A stretch of 15,034 nucleotides of DNA from Caulobacteraceae bacterium (GCA_004144935.1 SDZP01000048.1:1-15034); one strand, 5' to 3'. Positions 1 through 7,473 are shown, counted from the stretch's first letter. Numbers and translations are program-made. Notes: generated by a model not told the origin, from the letters alone.

Positions 1-97
1 CAATTAGCGCACGCAGGCCGCCAACCCCTCGCGCCGGATCGGGGCGGCGAGCGGGACGGTGCGGCGCGAGGGGTTGGCGGCCTGCGTGCGCTAATTG
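1..97. repeat. Perfect long inverted repeat (36-bp arms)
   Basis: Bases 1-36 and 62-97 are exact reverse complements, enclosing a 25-base G-rich loop. The left arm starts at the first base of the window, so the palindrome may be longer than seen here. A 36-bp perfect stem is much longer than a normal intrinsic terminator and no T-run follows it. It could be a bidirectional transcription stop for an unseen upstream gene, a non-autonomous palindromic element, or a cruciform-forming site. The pairing is read directly from the sequence; the function is unknown. Confidence 0.85.
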
Positions 98-125
98 GCC
101 GTCGTCCGTAAGCCGGACGACGGCC
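97..125. terminator. Second perfect hairpin, terminator-like
   Basis: A 12-bp perfect stem (97-108 with 114-125) encloses the 5-base loop TAAGC and abuts the end of the larger inverted repeat. It is followed by GCTCTTG rather than a run of T, so it is not a textbook intrinsic terminator, although GC-rich alphaproteobacteria often end transcripts at such hairpins. It most likely ends or insulates transcription entering from the left, before the protease gene that starts at 189. The structure is certain; the terminator role is inferred. Confidence 0.45.
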
Positions 126-188
126 GCTCTTGACGCAACCCTTCCCCTGCGGTCCCTTGCCGCACCCCAATTCCCAAGGAAGCGTCCC

Positions 189-2021
189 ATGAAGAAGACG
201 ACCCTGCTGGCGGCCGCGGCCGCTCTGGCTCTGACCGGCGGTTTCGCCATCGGCCAGACCCCGACGCCGGCTCCGGCCACCGCGCCAGCCGCCACCCCGA
301 CGCCCGAAGAGGCCAAGGCCTTCATCGACAAGGCCGAGACCGACCTCGCCAAGCTGAGCGAATACGTCAACAAGGCCAGCTGGGTGCGGGCCACCAACAT
401 CACCGAAGACACCATGTGGCTGGAGGCCAAGGCCGGCGCCGAGGCGACCACCCTGGCCACCGACCTGGCGGTCCAGGCCGCCAAATATGACAAGACCGCC
501 GCCGATCCGGTCACCCGCCGCAAGCTGGACATCCTCAAGCGCGCCCTGGTCCTGCCGGCGCCGCAGCGGCCGGGCGCCGCCGAGCAGATGGCGACCATCG
601 GCAGCCGCCTGGACAGCATCTACTCGACCGGCAAGTTCGAGTTCAAAGGCAAGCAGATCACCCTGAACGACGCCGAGGACGTCCTGGCCAACAGCCGCGA
701 TCCGGCCGAGCTGAAGGCCGCCTGGGAGGGCTGGCACTCGATCTCGCCGGTGATGAGCGCCGACTACGCCCAGCTGGTGGATCTCGCCAACGAGGGCAGC
801 CGCCAGCTCGGCTACGCCGACACCGGCGCCCTGTGGCGCTCGGGCTACGACATGGGCCCCGACGAGTTCGCCGCCGAGACCGACCGGCTGTGGCAGCAGA
901 TCGCGCCCTTCTACAAGAACCTGCACTGCTATGTGCGCACCAGGCTGAACGCCCAGTACGGCGACGCGGTGCAGCCCAAGACCGGCCCGATCCGCGCCGA
1001 CCTCCTGGGCAACATGTGGGCCCAGCAGTGGGGCAACGTCTATCCGATCGTCGCGCCCAAGGAGGACGCCTCCGCCTACAGCCTCGACAAGCTGCTGGTC
1101 GAGAAGGGCTATGACCCGGTGAAGATGGTGAAGACCGGCGAGAACTTCTATTCCTCGCTGGGCCTGGCGCCGCTGCCGGAGACCTTCTGGACCCGCAGCC
1201 AGATCGTCCGGCCGGAAGGCCGCGAGGTCGTCTGCCACGCCTCGGCCTGGGACCTGGACGACGCCGACGACATCCGCATCAAGATGTGCACCAAGGTCAA
1301 CGCCGAGGACTTCTACACGGTCCACCACGAGCTGGGGCACAACTACTACCAGCGCGCCTACAAGGGGCAGCCCTACCTCTTCAAGGGCGGCGCCAACGAC
1401 GGCTTCCATGAAGCGATCGGCGACTTCGTCGGCCTGTCGGCCCTGACCCCGACCTACCTCAACCAGGTCGGCATCCTCGACAAGGTGCCCGGCACCGAAG
1501 GCGACACGCCGTTCCTCTTGAAGATGGCGCTCGACAAGATCGCCTTCATGCCGTTCGGCCTGATGGTCGATCGCTGGCGCTGGCAGGTCTACGACGGCTC
1601 GGTGAAGCCGGCCGACTACAACGCCGCCTGGTGGAAGCTGCGCACCCAGTACCAGGGCATCACCCCGCCGGGACCGCGTCCGGCCAATGCCTTCGACCCG
1701 GGCGCCAAGTACCATGTGCCGGCCAACGTGCCCTACACCCGCTACTTCCTGGCCCACGTCTATCAGTTCCAGTTCCACCGGGCCGCCTGCAAGCAGGCCG
1801 GCTGGAAGGGCCCGCTGCATCGTTGTTCCGTGTACGGCAACAAGGCGGTCGGGGCGAAGTTCAACAAGATGCTGGAGATGGGCCAGTCCAAGCCCTGGCC
1901 GGACGAGCTGGAAGCCTTCACCGGCGAGCGCCGCACCGACGCCAGCGCGGTGACCGAATACTTCGCGCCGCTGAACAAGTGGCTGATCGCCCAGAACAAG
2001 GGCCAGAAGTGCGGCTGGTAG
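189..2021 (+). CDS. Secreted M2-family (ACE-like) peptidyl-dipeptidase
   Basis: A 610-residue zinc metallopeptidase of family M2, homologous to one catalytic domain of angiotensin-converting enzyme and expected to release C-terminal dipeptides from peptides in the periplasm. The N-terminus is a signal peptide (residues 1 to about 22) followed by a Pro/Ala/Thr-rich linker (about 23-38). The zinc motif HHELGH lies at 379-384 (H380, E381, H384), and the third ligand is E408 in EAIGD. Counterparts of the ACE substrate-binding residues are present in the block 507-520: K507, H509, Y516 and Y519, with R518 at the chloride-site arginine. Cysteine pairs C349/C367 and C534/C546 match the two ACE disulfides in spacing. 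The ATG is preceded by AAGGA eight bases upstream. No operon partner is visible: hairpins precede it and a palindromic repeat follows. The family is secure; the natural substrate is not known, and nutrient peptide scavenging is a guess. Confidence 0.96.
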   Translation: MKKTTLLAAAAALALTGGFAIGQTPTPAPATAPAATPTPEEAKAFIDKAETDLAKLSEYVNKASWVRATNITEDTMWLEAKAGAEATTLATDLAVQAAKYDKTAADPVTRRKLDILKRALVLPAPQRPGAAEQMATIGSRLDSIYSTGKFEFKGKQITLNDAEDVLANSRDPAELKAAWEGWHSISPVMSADYAQLVDLANEGSRQLGYADTGALWRSGYDMGPDEFAAETDRLWQQIAPFYKNLHCYVRTRLNAQYGDAVQPKTGPIRADLLGNMWAQQWGNVYPIVAPKEDASAYSLDKLLVEKGYDPVKMVKTGENFYSSLGLAPLPETFWTRSQIVRPEGREVVCHASAWDLDDADDIRIKMCTKVNAEDFYTVHHELGHNYYQRAYKGQPYLFKGGANDGFHEAIGDFVGLSALTPTYLNQVGILDKVPGTEGDTPFLLKMALDKIAFMPFGLMVDRWRWQVYDGSVKPADYNAAWWKLRTQYQGITPPGPRPANAFDPGAKYHVPANVPYTRYFLAHVYQFQFHRAACKQAGWKGPLHRCSVYGNKAVGAKFNKMLEMGQSKPWPDELEAFTGERRTDASAVTEYFAPLNKWLIAQNKGQKCGW

Positions 2022-2031
2022 GCTGACGTCT

Positions 2032-2182
2032 CCCTTCCCCCTCGATGGGGGAAGGGTCGGGGTTGGGGGTGTTCGCACCGGCGTCGACAAGCCGGCGCCG
2101 ATGGGCTCCAGCGCCCTGACGGCCCATCCGGACAATCCTGTGCGTACACCCCCTCCCAACCCTCCCCCATCGAGGGGGAGGG
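2032..2182. repeat. Nested palindromic intergenic repeat
   Basis: Two imperfect inverted arms (2032-2077 and 2141-2182) face each other. Each arm also contains its own hairpin: a 10-bp stem at 2032-2041/2047-2056 with loop TCGAT, and a 9-bp stem at 2160-2168/2174-2182 with loop ATCGA. The 63-base centre has another short inverted pair (2100-2106/2122-2128). Arms with a CTCGATGGGGG core recur between genes in many Caulobacterales genomes as I recall them; copy number here cannot be checked. It lies 10 bases after the M2 protease stop codon, so it may end or stabilise that transcript. The remaining 2183-2299 is leader for the next gene and holds a small 6-bp hairpin at 2210-2225. Confidence 0.8.
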
Positions 2183-2299
2183 CTTTGGCTGTAGTTACCG
2201 GATAATTCACCGCCCTTGTGGGCGGATGCGTTTACCGCGCTCGCCCAACCTGCACGGTCGGCGGACAGCTCTGGTCCGCGGTCGGGTTGGGGTCTGTCG

Positions 2300-3829
2300 A
2301 TGGGCGCGCAGGGTTTCGGGCGAGCCGCCATGGCGCGGCTGAAGGGGTTTTGCGGCAACGAGCGGGGCGCCATCGCGGTGCAGGCGGCCTTCCTCGGCAT
2401 GCCGATGCTGGTGCTGACCATGGGGGCGGTGGACATTGCCAACGCCTCGGCGGCCAAGACCAAGCTGCAGGACGCCCTCGACTCCGCCGCCCTGGCCGCC
2501 GCCCGCTCCAACCAGTTCAGCGACACCGGCCTGCAGACGGTCGGCTCCAAGGCGCTGACCGCCAACATGGCCGGCTCCCACGCCGTCATTACGTCCTCGT
2601 CGTTCAAGAGCGACGGCAACAAGGTGCTGGCCAGCGCCAAGGGCAAGGTGACGCCGGTCATCGCCGGCCTCTGGCTGCAGGGCGACATCATCGTCGGGGC
2701 CAAGGCCGACGTCACCCGCTCGGTCAACAAGATCGAACTGGCCCTGGTGCTCGACACCACCGGCTCGATGAAGGGCAGCAAGCTCGCCAACCTGAAGACC
2801 GCCTCGAAGAACCTGATCGACACCCTGTCGGAGGCCTCGCAGCGCAGCGTCGAGCCGGATCCGGTGAAGATCGCCATCGCCCCCTTCTCGATGACGGTGA
2901 AGGTGGGGACCTCCTACCGCAACGCCACCTGGATCGACCAGAACGGCGCGGCCCCGATCAACAACCAGATCTTCGCCAGCTCGGCCAACCGCTTCACCCT
3001 GCTGAACAACATGGGCGTGCAGTGGGGCGGCTGCGTCGAGGGCCGGGCGGCCCCCTATGACGTGCAGGACACCGCCCCCAGCACCGGCACGCCGGCCACG
3101 CTGTTCACCCCCTACTTCGCCCCCGACGAGCCGAGCAGCGGCGGCACCTACTACAACAGCTACCTGCCGGACGTGACCAACAGTTCCGACTGGAAGGTGC
3201 GCCAGGGCTATGTCGCCAAGTACAACCGCAGCCCGACCAGCACGGGCACCAACTCCAGCACCGGCTACATCTACGGACCCAATTCCGGCTGCCAGCTGTC
3301 GCCGATCACCCGGCTGACCGACGACTGGGACGGGCTGAAGGACGCCGTCGACGCCATGGTGGCGGTCGGCGACACCAACATCCCGCTGGGCCTGATGTGG
3401 GGCTGGCACCTGCTAAGCCCGAACGCCCCGTTCGCCGACGGCCGGGCCTACAACACGCCCAAGTCGACCAAGGTCGTGGTGCTTATGACCGACGGCGAGA
3501 ACACCATGGGCTCGACCAGTAACAACAACGCCTCGCTGTACAACTCGCTGGGCTACATCTGGCAGAACCGCCTCGGCATCACCTCGGGCAGCACCGCCCA
3601 GCGCAAGGCGGCGATGGACGGTAAGCTGACCAGCCTGTGCGCCAACATGAAGGCCCAGGGCATCGTCCTCTACACGGTGCGGGTCGAGGTCTCGAGCGGC
3701 GACTCCAGTGTCCTGCGCGGCTGCGCCACCTCGAACGACAAGTTCTACGATGTGCAGGACGCCAGCCAGCTGACGGCGGTGTTCAACGCCATCGCCGGCT
3801 CGATCGAGAACCTGCGGATACTCAAATGA
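2300..3829 (+). CDS. TadG-like pilus-assembly protein with vWA domain (paralogue 1)
   Basis: A 509-residue membrane-anchored protein of the TadG-related family, associated with Flp/Tad pili, whose exact role is poorly known. A basic N-terminus with NERG (20-23) leads into one hydrophobic segment (about 24-46) and the TadE/TadG-type motif LQDALDSAALAAA (56-68). The vWA domain starts near 146. Its MIDAS reads D152-T-T154-G-S156, with the distal threonine at T359 in TNIPLG and an acidic loop MTDGE (396-400). Cysteines 245, 331, 447 and 475 are shared with paralogue 3 and may form periplasmic disulfides. It ends in NLRILK. An upstream TTG or GTG would give a longer frame, but the ATG at 2300 has GGGG seven bases upstream and puts the MIDAS at residue 152, exactly as in paralogue 3. 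No tad/cpa motor, pilin or secretin gene is in the window, so a Tad pilus role rests on family only. Confidence 0.88.
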   Translation: MGAQGFGRAAMARLKGFCGNERGAIAVQAAFLGMPMLVLTMGAVDIANASAAKTKLQDALDSAALAAARSNQFSDTGLQTVGSKALTANMAGSHAVITSSSFKSDGNKVLASAKGKVTPVIAGLWLQGDIIVGAKADVTRSVNKIELALVLDTTGSMKGSKLANLKTASKNLIDTLSEASQRSVEPDPVKIAIAPFSMTVKVGTSYRNATWIDQNGAAPINNQIFASSANRFTLLNNMGVQWGGCVEGRAAPYDVQDTAPSTGTPATLFTPYFAPDEPSSGGTYYNSYLPDVTNSSDWKVRQGYVAKYNRSPTSTGTNSSTGYIYGPNSGCQLSPITRLTDDWDGLKDAVDAMVAVGDTNIPLGLMWGWHLLSPNAPFADGRAYNTPKSTKVVVLMTDGENTMGSTSNNNASLYNSLGYIWQNRLGITSGSTAQRKAAMDGKLTSLCANMKAQGIVLYTVRVEVSSGDSSVLRGCATSNDKFYDVQDASQLTAVFNAIAGSIENLRILK

Positions 3830-3861
3830 GTTACCGGCCGTTCACCCTGTTCGTTGGCTCA

Positions 3862-3887
3862 TTCCTTTACCAGCCCCGCGGTATCTG
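3862..3887 (+). promoter_or_regulatory. Candidate promoter motif before paralogue 2
   Basis: The nonamer TTCCTTTAC (3862-3870) lies 46 bases before the ATG at 3908 and is followed 11 bases later by TATCTGA. The same nonamer occurs before paralogue 3, with TAGAC at similar spacing. Shared words in two short gaps between tandem paralogues may mark a common promoter or operator, or may simply be leftover sequence from the duplication. Confidence 0.25.
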
Positions 3888-3907
3888 AAGCCATCAGGAT
3901 TGGGGCC

Positions 3908-5782
3908 ATGGCCATCGACATGCGAGCCGAAGACGGATTGAAGACGCGTTTGGGATCGACGGTGCGAGGCTTTCTGCGCCGGTTCGCGCGCGCCCGTCGC
4001 GGCGCCGTGGCGGTCCAGTTCGCGGTCGTCGCCCTGCCGCTGGCGGTGCTGTCGCTGGGCCTGCTCGACGTCAACCAGGCAAGCATGTCCAAGCGGACCC
4101 TGCAGGACGCCCTCGACGCCGCCGCCCTGATCGTCGCCAAGTCGAAGGCGGCGACCAACGCCGAAGCCGACACCCTGGGCGACCGGGCCCTGGCCGCGCA
4201 GCTGGCGACGATGAACGCCAGCGACGGCACGCTCGCCTCCTCGACCTTCACCCTGGGCGGCACGAACAACAACACGGTCATCGCCGATGCGACGGTGACC
4301 GTGACGCCGGTGGTGGCCAATCTCTGGCTGCAGGGCAACATGTCGGTCGGGGCGCATTCGGAAGTGCTGCGCTCGGCCTCCAACCTGGAAGTCGCCCTGG
4401 TCCTCGACATCACCTATTCGATGGTCGGCCAGCCGCTTACCGACCTGAAGTCCGCCGCCGGCGAACTGGTCGACCTGGTCGTCAAGGACGTGCAGACGCC
4501 CTTCTACAGCAAGGTCGCCCTGGTGCCCTACTCGATGGGCGTCAACCTGGAGGGCAACGCGGCAACGGCGCGCGGCGCGATCACCGCCGGCAAGTCGATC
4601 ACCGCGGCCAGCTGGGCCACCGGAACCGCCAAGACCATCACCGGCATCACAAAGGCCAATCCGGCGGTGGTGTCGTCAACCAGCCATGGCTTCGAGAACG
4701 GCGACCGCGTCTACATCAGCGGCGTCAAGGGCATGACCCAGGTCAACGGCAAGGTCTATACGGTCGACGGCAAGACCACGAATTCCTTCAAGCTGCTGAG
4801 CACCAACTCGTCAAACTGGAGTTCCTTCCAGAGTGGCGACACGCCGCGCGCCACCGAGTGCCAGGCCACCAACTGCGAGGTCGTGGTGACCTCCACGGCC
4901 CACGGTTTCGCCAACAACGACTGGGTCTACATCACCGGCGTCGGCGGCATGACGCAGATCAACAACCTCGCCTGGAAGGTCACCAACAAGGCGGCGAACA
5001 CCTACTGGCTGGATGCCAGTGTCGGCCCCAGCTACGGGACCTTCAACGCCAACGGCACGGGCTGGTGCACCACCGCCGGGTGCCAGTACTACCGCTACAC
5101 CGGGCGCAGCGGCAGCACCTACGTCCAGGAAATCAGCACCTGCGTCAGCGAGCGGACCGGGTCCAACAAGCAGACCGACGTCGGGCTGGGCACCTCTTAC
5201 GTCGGCCGCAACTACGCCGCCAGCGGCAGCAACGACTGCCTGACCGCCGGCCTCACCGGCCTGTCGACCAACAAGACGACGCTGAAGAACAAGATCAACG
5301 CCTACGTCGCGCAAGGTTCGACCGCCGGCCAGATCGGGCTGGAGTGGGGCTGGTTCGCCATCTCGCCCAACTTCAACGGCCTGTTCACCGGGACCTCGGC
5401 GCCGGCCGCCTATACCGCGCCGGACATCAAGAAGGTGGTGGTGCTGATGACTGACGGCGAGTTCAACTCGATGTACTGCAACGGGGTGCTGTCGAGCGAC
5501 ACGGACGTCAACGTCAGCAGCTACGACGGCCATGCCATCAACTGCGCCGCCACCAACGGCGACGGCTTCACCCAGGCCAAGGCGATGTGCGCGGCGATGA
5601 AGCTGAAGGGCATCGTCATCTACACGGTGGGCTTCAACATCTCGACGAGCACTGATGTCACCGGCATGCTCAACAGCTGCGCCACAAGCGGCTCGGCCTA
5701 CCTGCCCAACAGCGGCACGGCGCTTAAAACCGCCTTCAGGGCGATCGGCCAGGACATCTCGTCGCTCCGGATATCCAAGTAA
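3908..5782 (+). CDS. TadG-like vWA protein with FCCH-like insertion (paralogue 2)
   Basis: A 624-residue TadG-related protein, the divergent middle member of the tandem trio. A basic N-terminus (RRFARARRG, 24-32) precedes one membrane segment (about 33-54) and the TadE/TadG-type motif LQDALDAAALIVA (65-77). The vWA MIDAS is D167-I-T169-Y-S171: the usual glycine of DxTGS is tyrosine, but the metal-binding D, T and S remain. The acidic loop MTDGE is at 514-518 and the tail is SLRISK. Between about 240 and 390 it carries two tandem modules, absent from its neighbours, that resemble the E1-FCCH repeats of phage tail proteins. C412, C444, C561 and C591 match the four conserved cysteines of the paralogues; six more occur in or near the insertion (318, 323, 387, 392) and at 524 and 546. 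The ATG at 3908 is chosen for AGGA eight bases upstream; in-frame TTG at 3854 is less likely. The insertion may bind a surface or extracellular ligand (inference). Confidence 0.87.
   Translation: MAIDMRAEDGLKTRLGSTVRGFLRRFARARRGAVAVQFAVVALPLAVLSLGLLDVNQASMSKRTLQDALDAAALIVAKSKAATNAEADTLGDRALAAQLATMNASDGTLASSTFTLGGTNNNTVIADATVTVTPVVANLWLQGNMSVGAHSEVLRSASNLEVALVLDITYSMVGQPLTDLKSAAGELVDLVVKDVQTPFYSKVALVPYSMGVNLEGNAATARGAITAGKSITAASWATGTAKTITGITKANPAVVSSTSHGFENGDRVYISGVKGMTQVNGKVYTVDGKTTNSFKLLSTNSSNWSSFQSGDTPRATECQATNCEVVVTSTAHGFANNDWVYITGVGGMTQINNLAWKVTNKAANTYWLDASVGPSYGTFNANGTGWCTTAGCQYYRYTGRSGSTYVQEISTCVSERTGSNKQTDVGLGTSYVGRNYAASGSNDCLTAGLTGLSTNKTTLKNKINAYVAQGSTAGQIGLEWGWFAISPNFNGLFTGTSAPAAYTAPDIKKVVVLMTDGEFNSMYCNGVLSSDTDVNVSSYDGHAINCAATNGDGFTQAKAMCAAMKLKGIVIYTVGFNISTSTDVTGMLNSCATSGSAYLPNSGTALKTAFRAIGQDISSLRISK
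4631..5068 (+). other. Two tandem FCCH-like repeat modules inside paralogue 2
   Basis: Encoded residues about 242-299 and 322-387 are related to each other. Module 1 reads VVSSTSHGFENGDRVYISGV, followed by GMTQVNGKVYTV and SFKL. Module 2 reads VVVTSTAHGFANNDWVYITGV in two parts (VVVTSTA, then HGFANNDWVYITGV), followed by GMTQINNLAWKV and TYWL. The pattern HGxxNxDxVYIxGVxGMTQxN is what I know from the E1_FCCH family found in phage tail and other prokaryotic proteins. Paralogues 1 and 3 instead have the WIDQ...GAAPIN region here. The duplication is seen directly; the family name is from recall. Confidence 0.7.
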
Positions 5783-5797
5783 TCCGACGGTCGACGG

Positions 5798-5823
5798 TTC
5801 CTTTACGTCTGGGCTGTAGACTC
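5798..5823 (+). promoter_or_regulatory. Candidate promoter motif before paralogue 3
   Basis: TTCCTTTAC (5798-5806) lies 52 bases before the ATG at 5850 and is followed by GGCTGTAGACTC. It repeats the nonamer seen before paralogue 2. GACTC at 5819-5823 is a GANTC site, the target of the CcrM methyltransferase in Caulobacterales, so methylation-sensitive expression is possible. No -35/-10 pair is clear enough to call with confidence. Confidence 0.25.
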
Positions 5824-5849
5824 CCCGCGAAGTTGGGGATGCCACGGCC

Positions 5850-7406
5850 ATGAAACGGCTTTTGACTGGGGTGAGGACGAGGCTGGCGGGCTTCCGCCGC
5901 AACGAGCGCGGCAACGTCGCCATCATCGCCGCCATCGGCGTGCCGGTGCTGGCCCTGATCACCTTCGCCCTGCTCGACATCAACCGCGCCAGCACCCAGA
6001 AGCGTGAACTGCAGGACGCCCTCGACGCCGCCGCCCTCTACGCCGCCCGCTCGCCGGCCATCACCGACGCCGACCTGAACAAGGTCGGCCAGAAGGCGCT
6101 GCTCGCCCAGCTGGGGGTGCTGGTGGACGCCAAGCTGATGAGTTCGTCATTCAAGCTGGGCGCCAACGGCGCCGTGGTCGCCACGGCCCAGGCCAGCGTC
6201 AAGCCGTTCGTCTCCAATCTCTGGCTGCAGCGCGACATGGTGGTCGGCGCCAATTCCGAGGTGCTGCGGTCGATGAACCGCATCGAACTGGCCCTGGTGC
6301 TGGACAACACCGGCTCGATGGCCGGCTCCAAGCTTGCGAACCTCAAGATCGCCGCCAAGAACCTCGTCGACACCCTGGCCGCCTCCGCCGCCCGCAGCAG
6401 CGAGCCCAACCCGGTCAAGATCGGCATCGTCCCCTTCAGCCAGACGGTGAAGGTCGGCGCGACCTACAAGAGCCAGGCCTGGATCGACCAGACCGGCGCG
6501 GCCCCGATCAACAAGGAAATCTTCTTCGACAAGGCGACCGGGACGACCGTCAACGCCAACCGCTTTACCCTGCTGAACAACATGGGCCAGACCTGGGGCG
6601 GCTGCGTCGAGACCCGCGCCCAGCCCTATGACGTGCAGGACACCGCGCCCGGCGCCGCCTTCCCGGCCACGCTCTACACCCCTTTCTTCGCGCCCGACGA
6701 ACCGGACTCGCGCTCCAAGTCCGGCTACGCCAACGGCGACTTCGGGTCGTTCGGCAACGACTACCTGCCCGACGAGGTGTTCAGCACCTCCAACTGGAAG
6801 ATCCCGCAGGGCTATGTCGGCAAGTACGACCAGGCGCCCAGCGGCGGCGGCGGCCCCAACCGCGGCTGCGACATGCAGCCGATCATGCGGCTGACGGCCA
6901 GCTGGTCGAGCCTCAAGTCGCGGATCGACGGCACGGTCGCCACCGGCAACACCAACATCCCCATCGGCGCCGCCTGGGGCTGGAACCTGCTGTCGCCGTC
7001 CGGCCCGTTCGCCGACGGCTCGCCCTATGGCACGCCCAAGCTCAGCAAGATCGCCATCATCATGACCGACGGCGACAACGTCATGAGCGACGCCAACAAC
7101 GACAACCAGAGCAGCTACAACGCCCTGGGTTACCTCTGGCAGAACCGGCTGGGCATCAACGGCGGCGGCGAGGGCGCCCGCACCGCGGCCATGGACAAAC
7201 GGCTGGCGCTGCTCTGCGAGAACATGAAGGCCAAGGGCATCGTGGTCTATACGGTGCGGGTCGAGGTCAAGACCGGGGCCAGCGCGCTGTTGAAGAAGTG
7301 CGCCACCAGCTCGGACCGATACTACGACGTGCAGAACGCCAGCGACCTCGACAGCGTCTTCCAGCGCATCGCCGGCGAGATCTCCAACCTGCGGATCTCC
7401 AAGTAA
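5850..7406 (+). CDS. TadG-like pilus-assembly protein with vWA domain (paralogue 3)
   Basis: A 518-residue TadG-related protein and close paralogue of the gene at 2300. A basic N-terminus (NERG at 18-21) leads to one membrane segment (about 23-42) and the motif LQDALDAAALYAA (54-66). The vWA MIDAS is D152-N-T154-G-S156, with T368 in TNIPIG and MTDGD at 405-409. Blocks around WIDQ.GAAPIN (211-221), GGCVETRAQPYDVQDTAP (250-267), WQNRLGI and YTVRVEV match paralogue 1 almost residue for residue, and some DNA stretches are identical, such as the one coding for IELALV. Cysteines 251, 340, 456 and 484 align with those of paralogue 1. A Gly/Ser/Asp-rich loop (about 285-305) is longer here. It ends in NLRISK. 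TTGGGG lies 11 bases before the ATG, slightly far for a ribosome site. The trio shares one direction with gaps of only 78 and 67 bases, so co-transcription or linked regulation is likely. Confidence 0.88.
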   Translation: MKRLLTGVRTRLAGFRRNERGNVAIIAAIGVPVLALITFALLDINRASTQKRELQDALDAAALYAARSPAITDADLNKVGQKALLAQLGVLVDAKLMSSSFKLGANGAVVATAQASVKPFVSNLWLQRDMVVGANSEVLRSMNRIELALVLDNTGSMAGSKLANLKIAAKNLVDTLAASAARSSEPNPVKIGIVPFSQTVKVGATYKSQAWIDQTGAAPINKEIFFDKATGTTVNANRFTLLNNMGQTWGGCVETRAQPYDVQDTAPGAAFPATLYTPFFAPDEPDSRSKSGYANGDFGSFGNDYLPDEVFSTSNWKIPQGYVGKYDQAPSGGGGPNRGCDMQPIMRLTASWSSLKSRIDGTVATGNTNIPIGAAWGWNLLSPSGPFADGSPYGTPKLSKIAIIMTDGDNVMSDANNDNQSSYNALGYLWQNRLGINGGGEGARTAAMDKRLALLCENMKAKGIVVYTVRVEVKTGASALLKKCATSSDRYYDVQNASDLDSVFQRIAGEISNLRISK

Positions 7407-7473
7407 CCCCCAAATCCTGGGGCGCGGCCGGACCGTGACGCCCGCTAGGCTGCCTGTCAGCCTGGAGGACCCC

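Noticed and set aside
130..136. TTGACGC, an exact match to a Caulobacter -35 element upstream of the M2 protease
   Set aside because: No GCTANAWC-like -10 at 10-14 bases downstream; kept only as a weak possibility.
2207..3409. 400-codon minus-strand frame opposite TadG-like paralogue 1
   Set aside because: Composition typical of GC-rich antisense shadow; the plus strand codes for a clear vWA protein.
7407..7422. CCCCC...GGGG pairing just after paralogue 3 as a terminator
   Set aside because: Only a 4-bp stem with a 7-base loop and no T-run; too weak to call.
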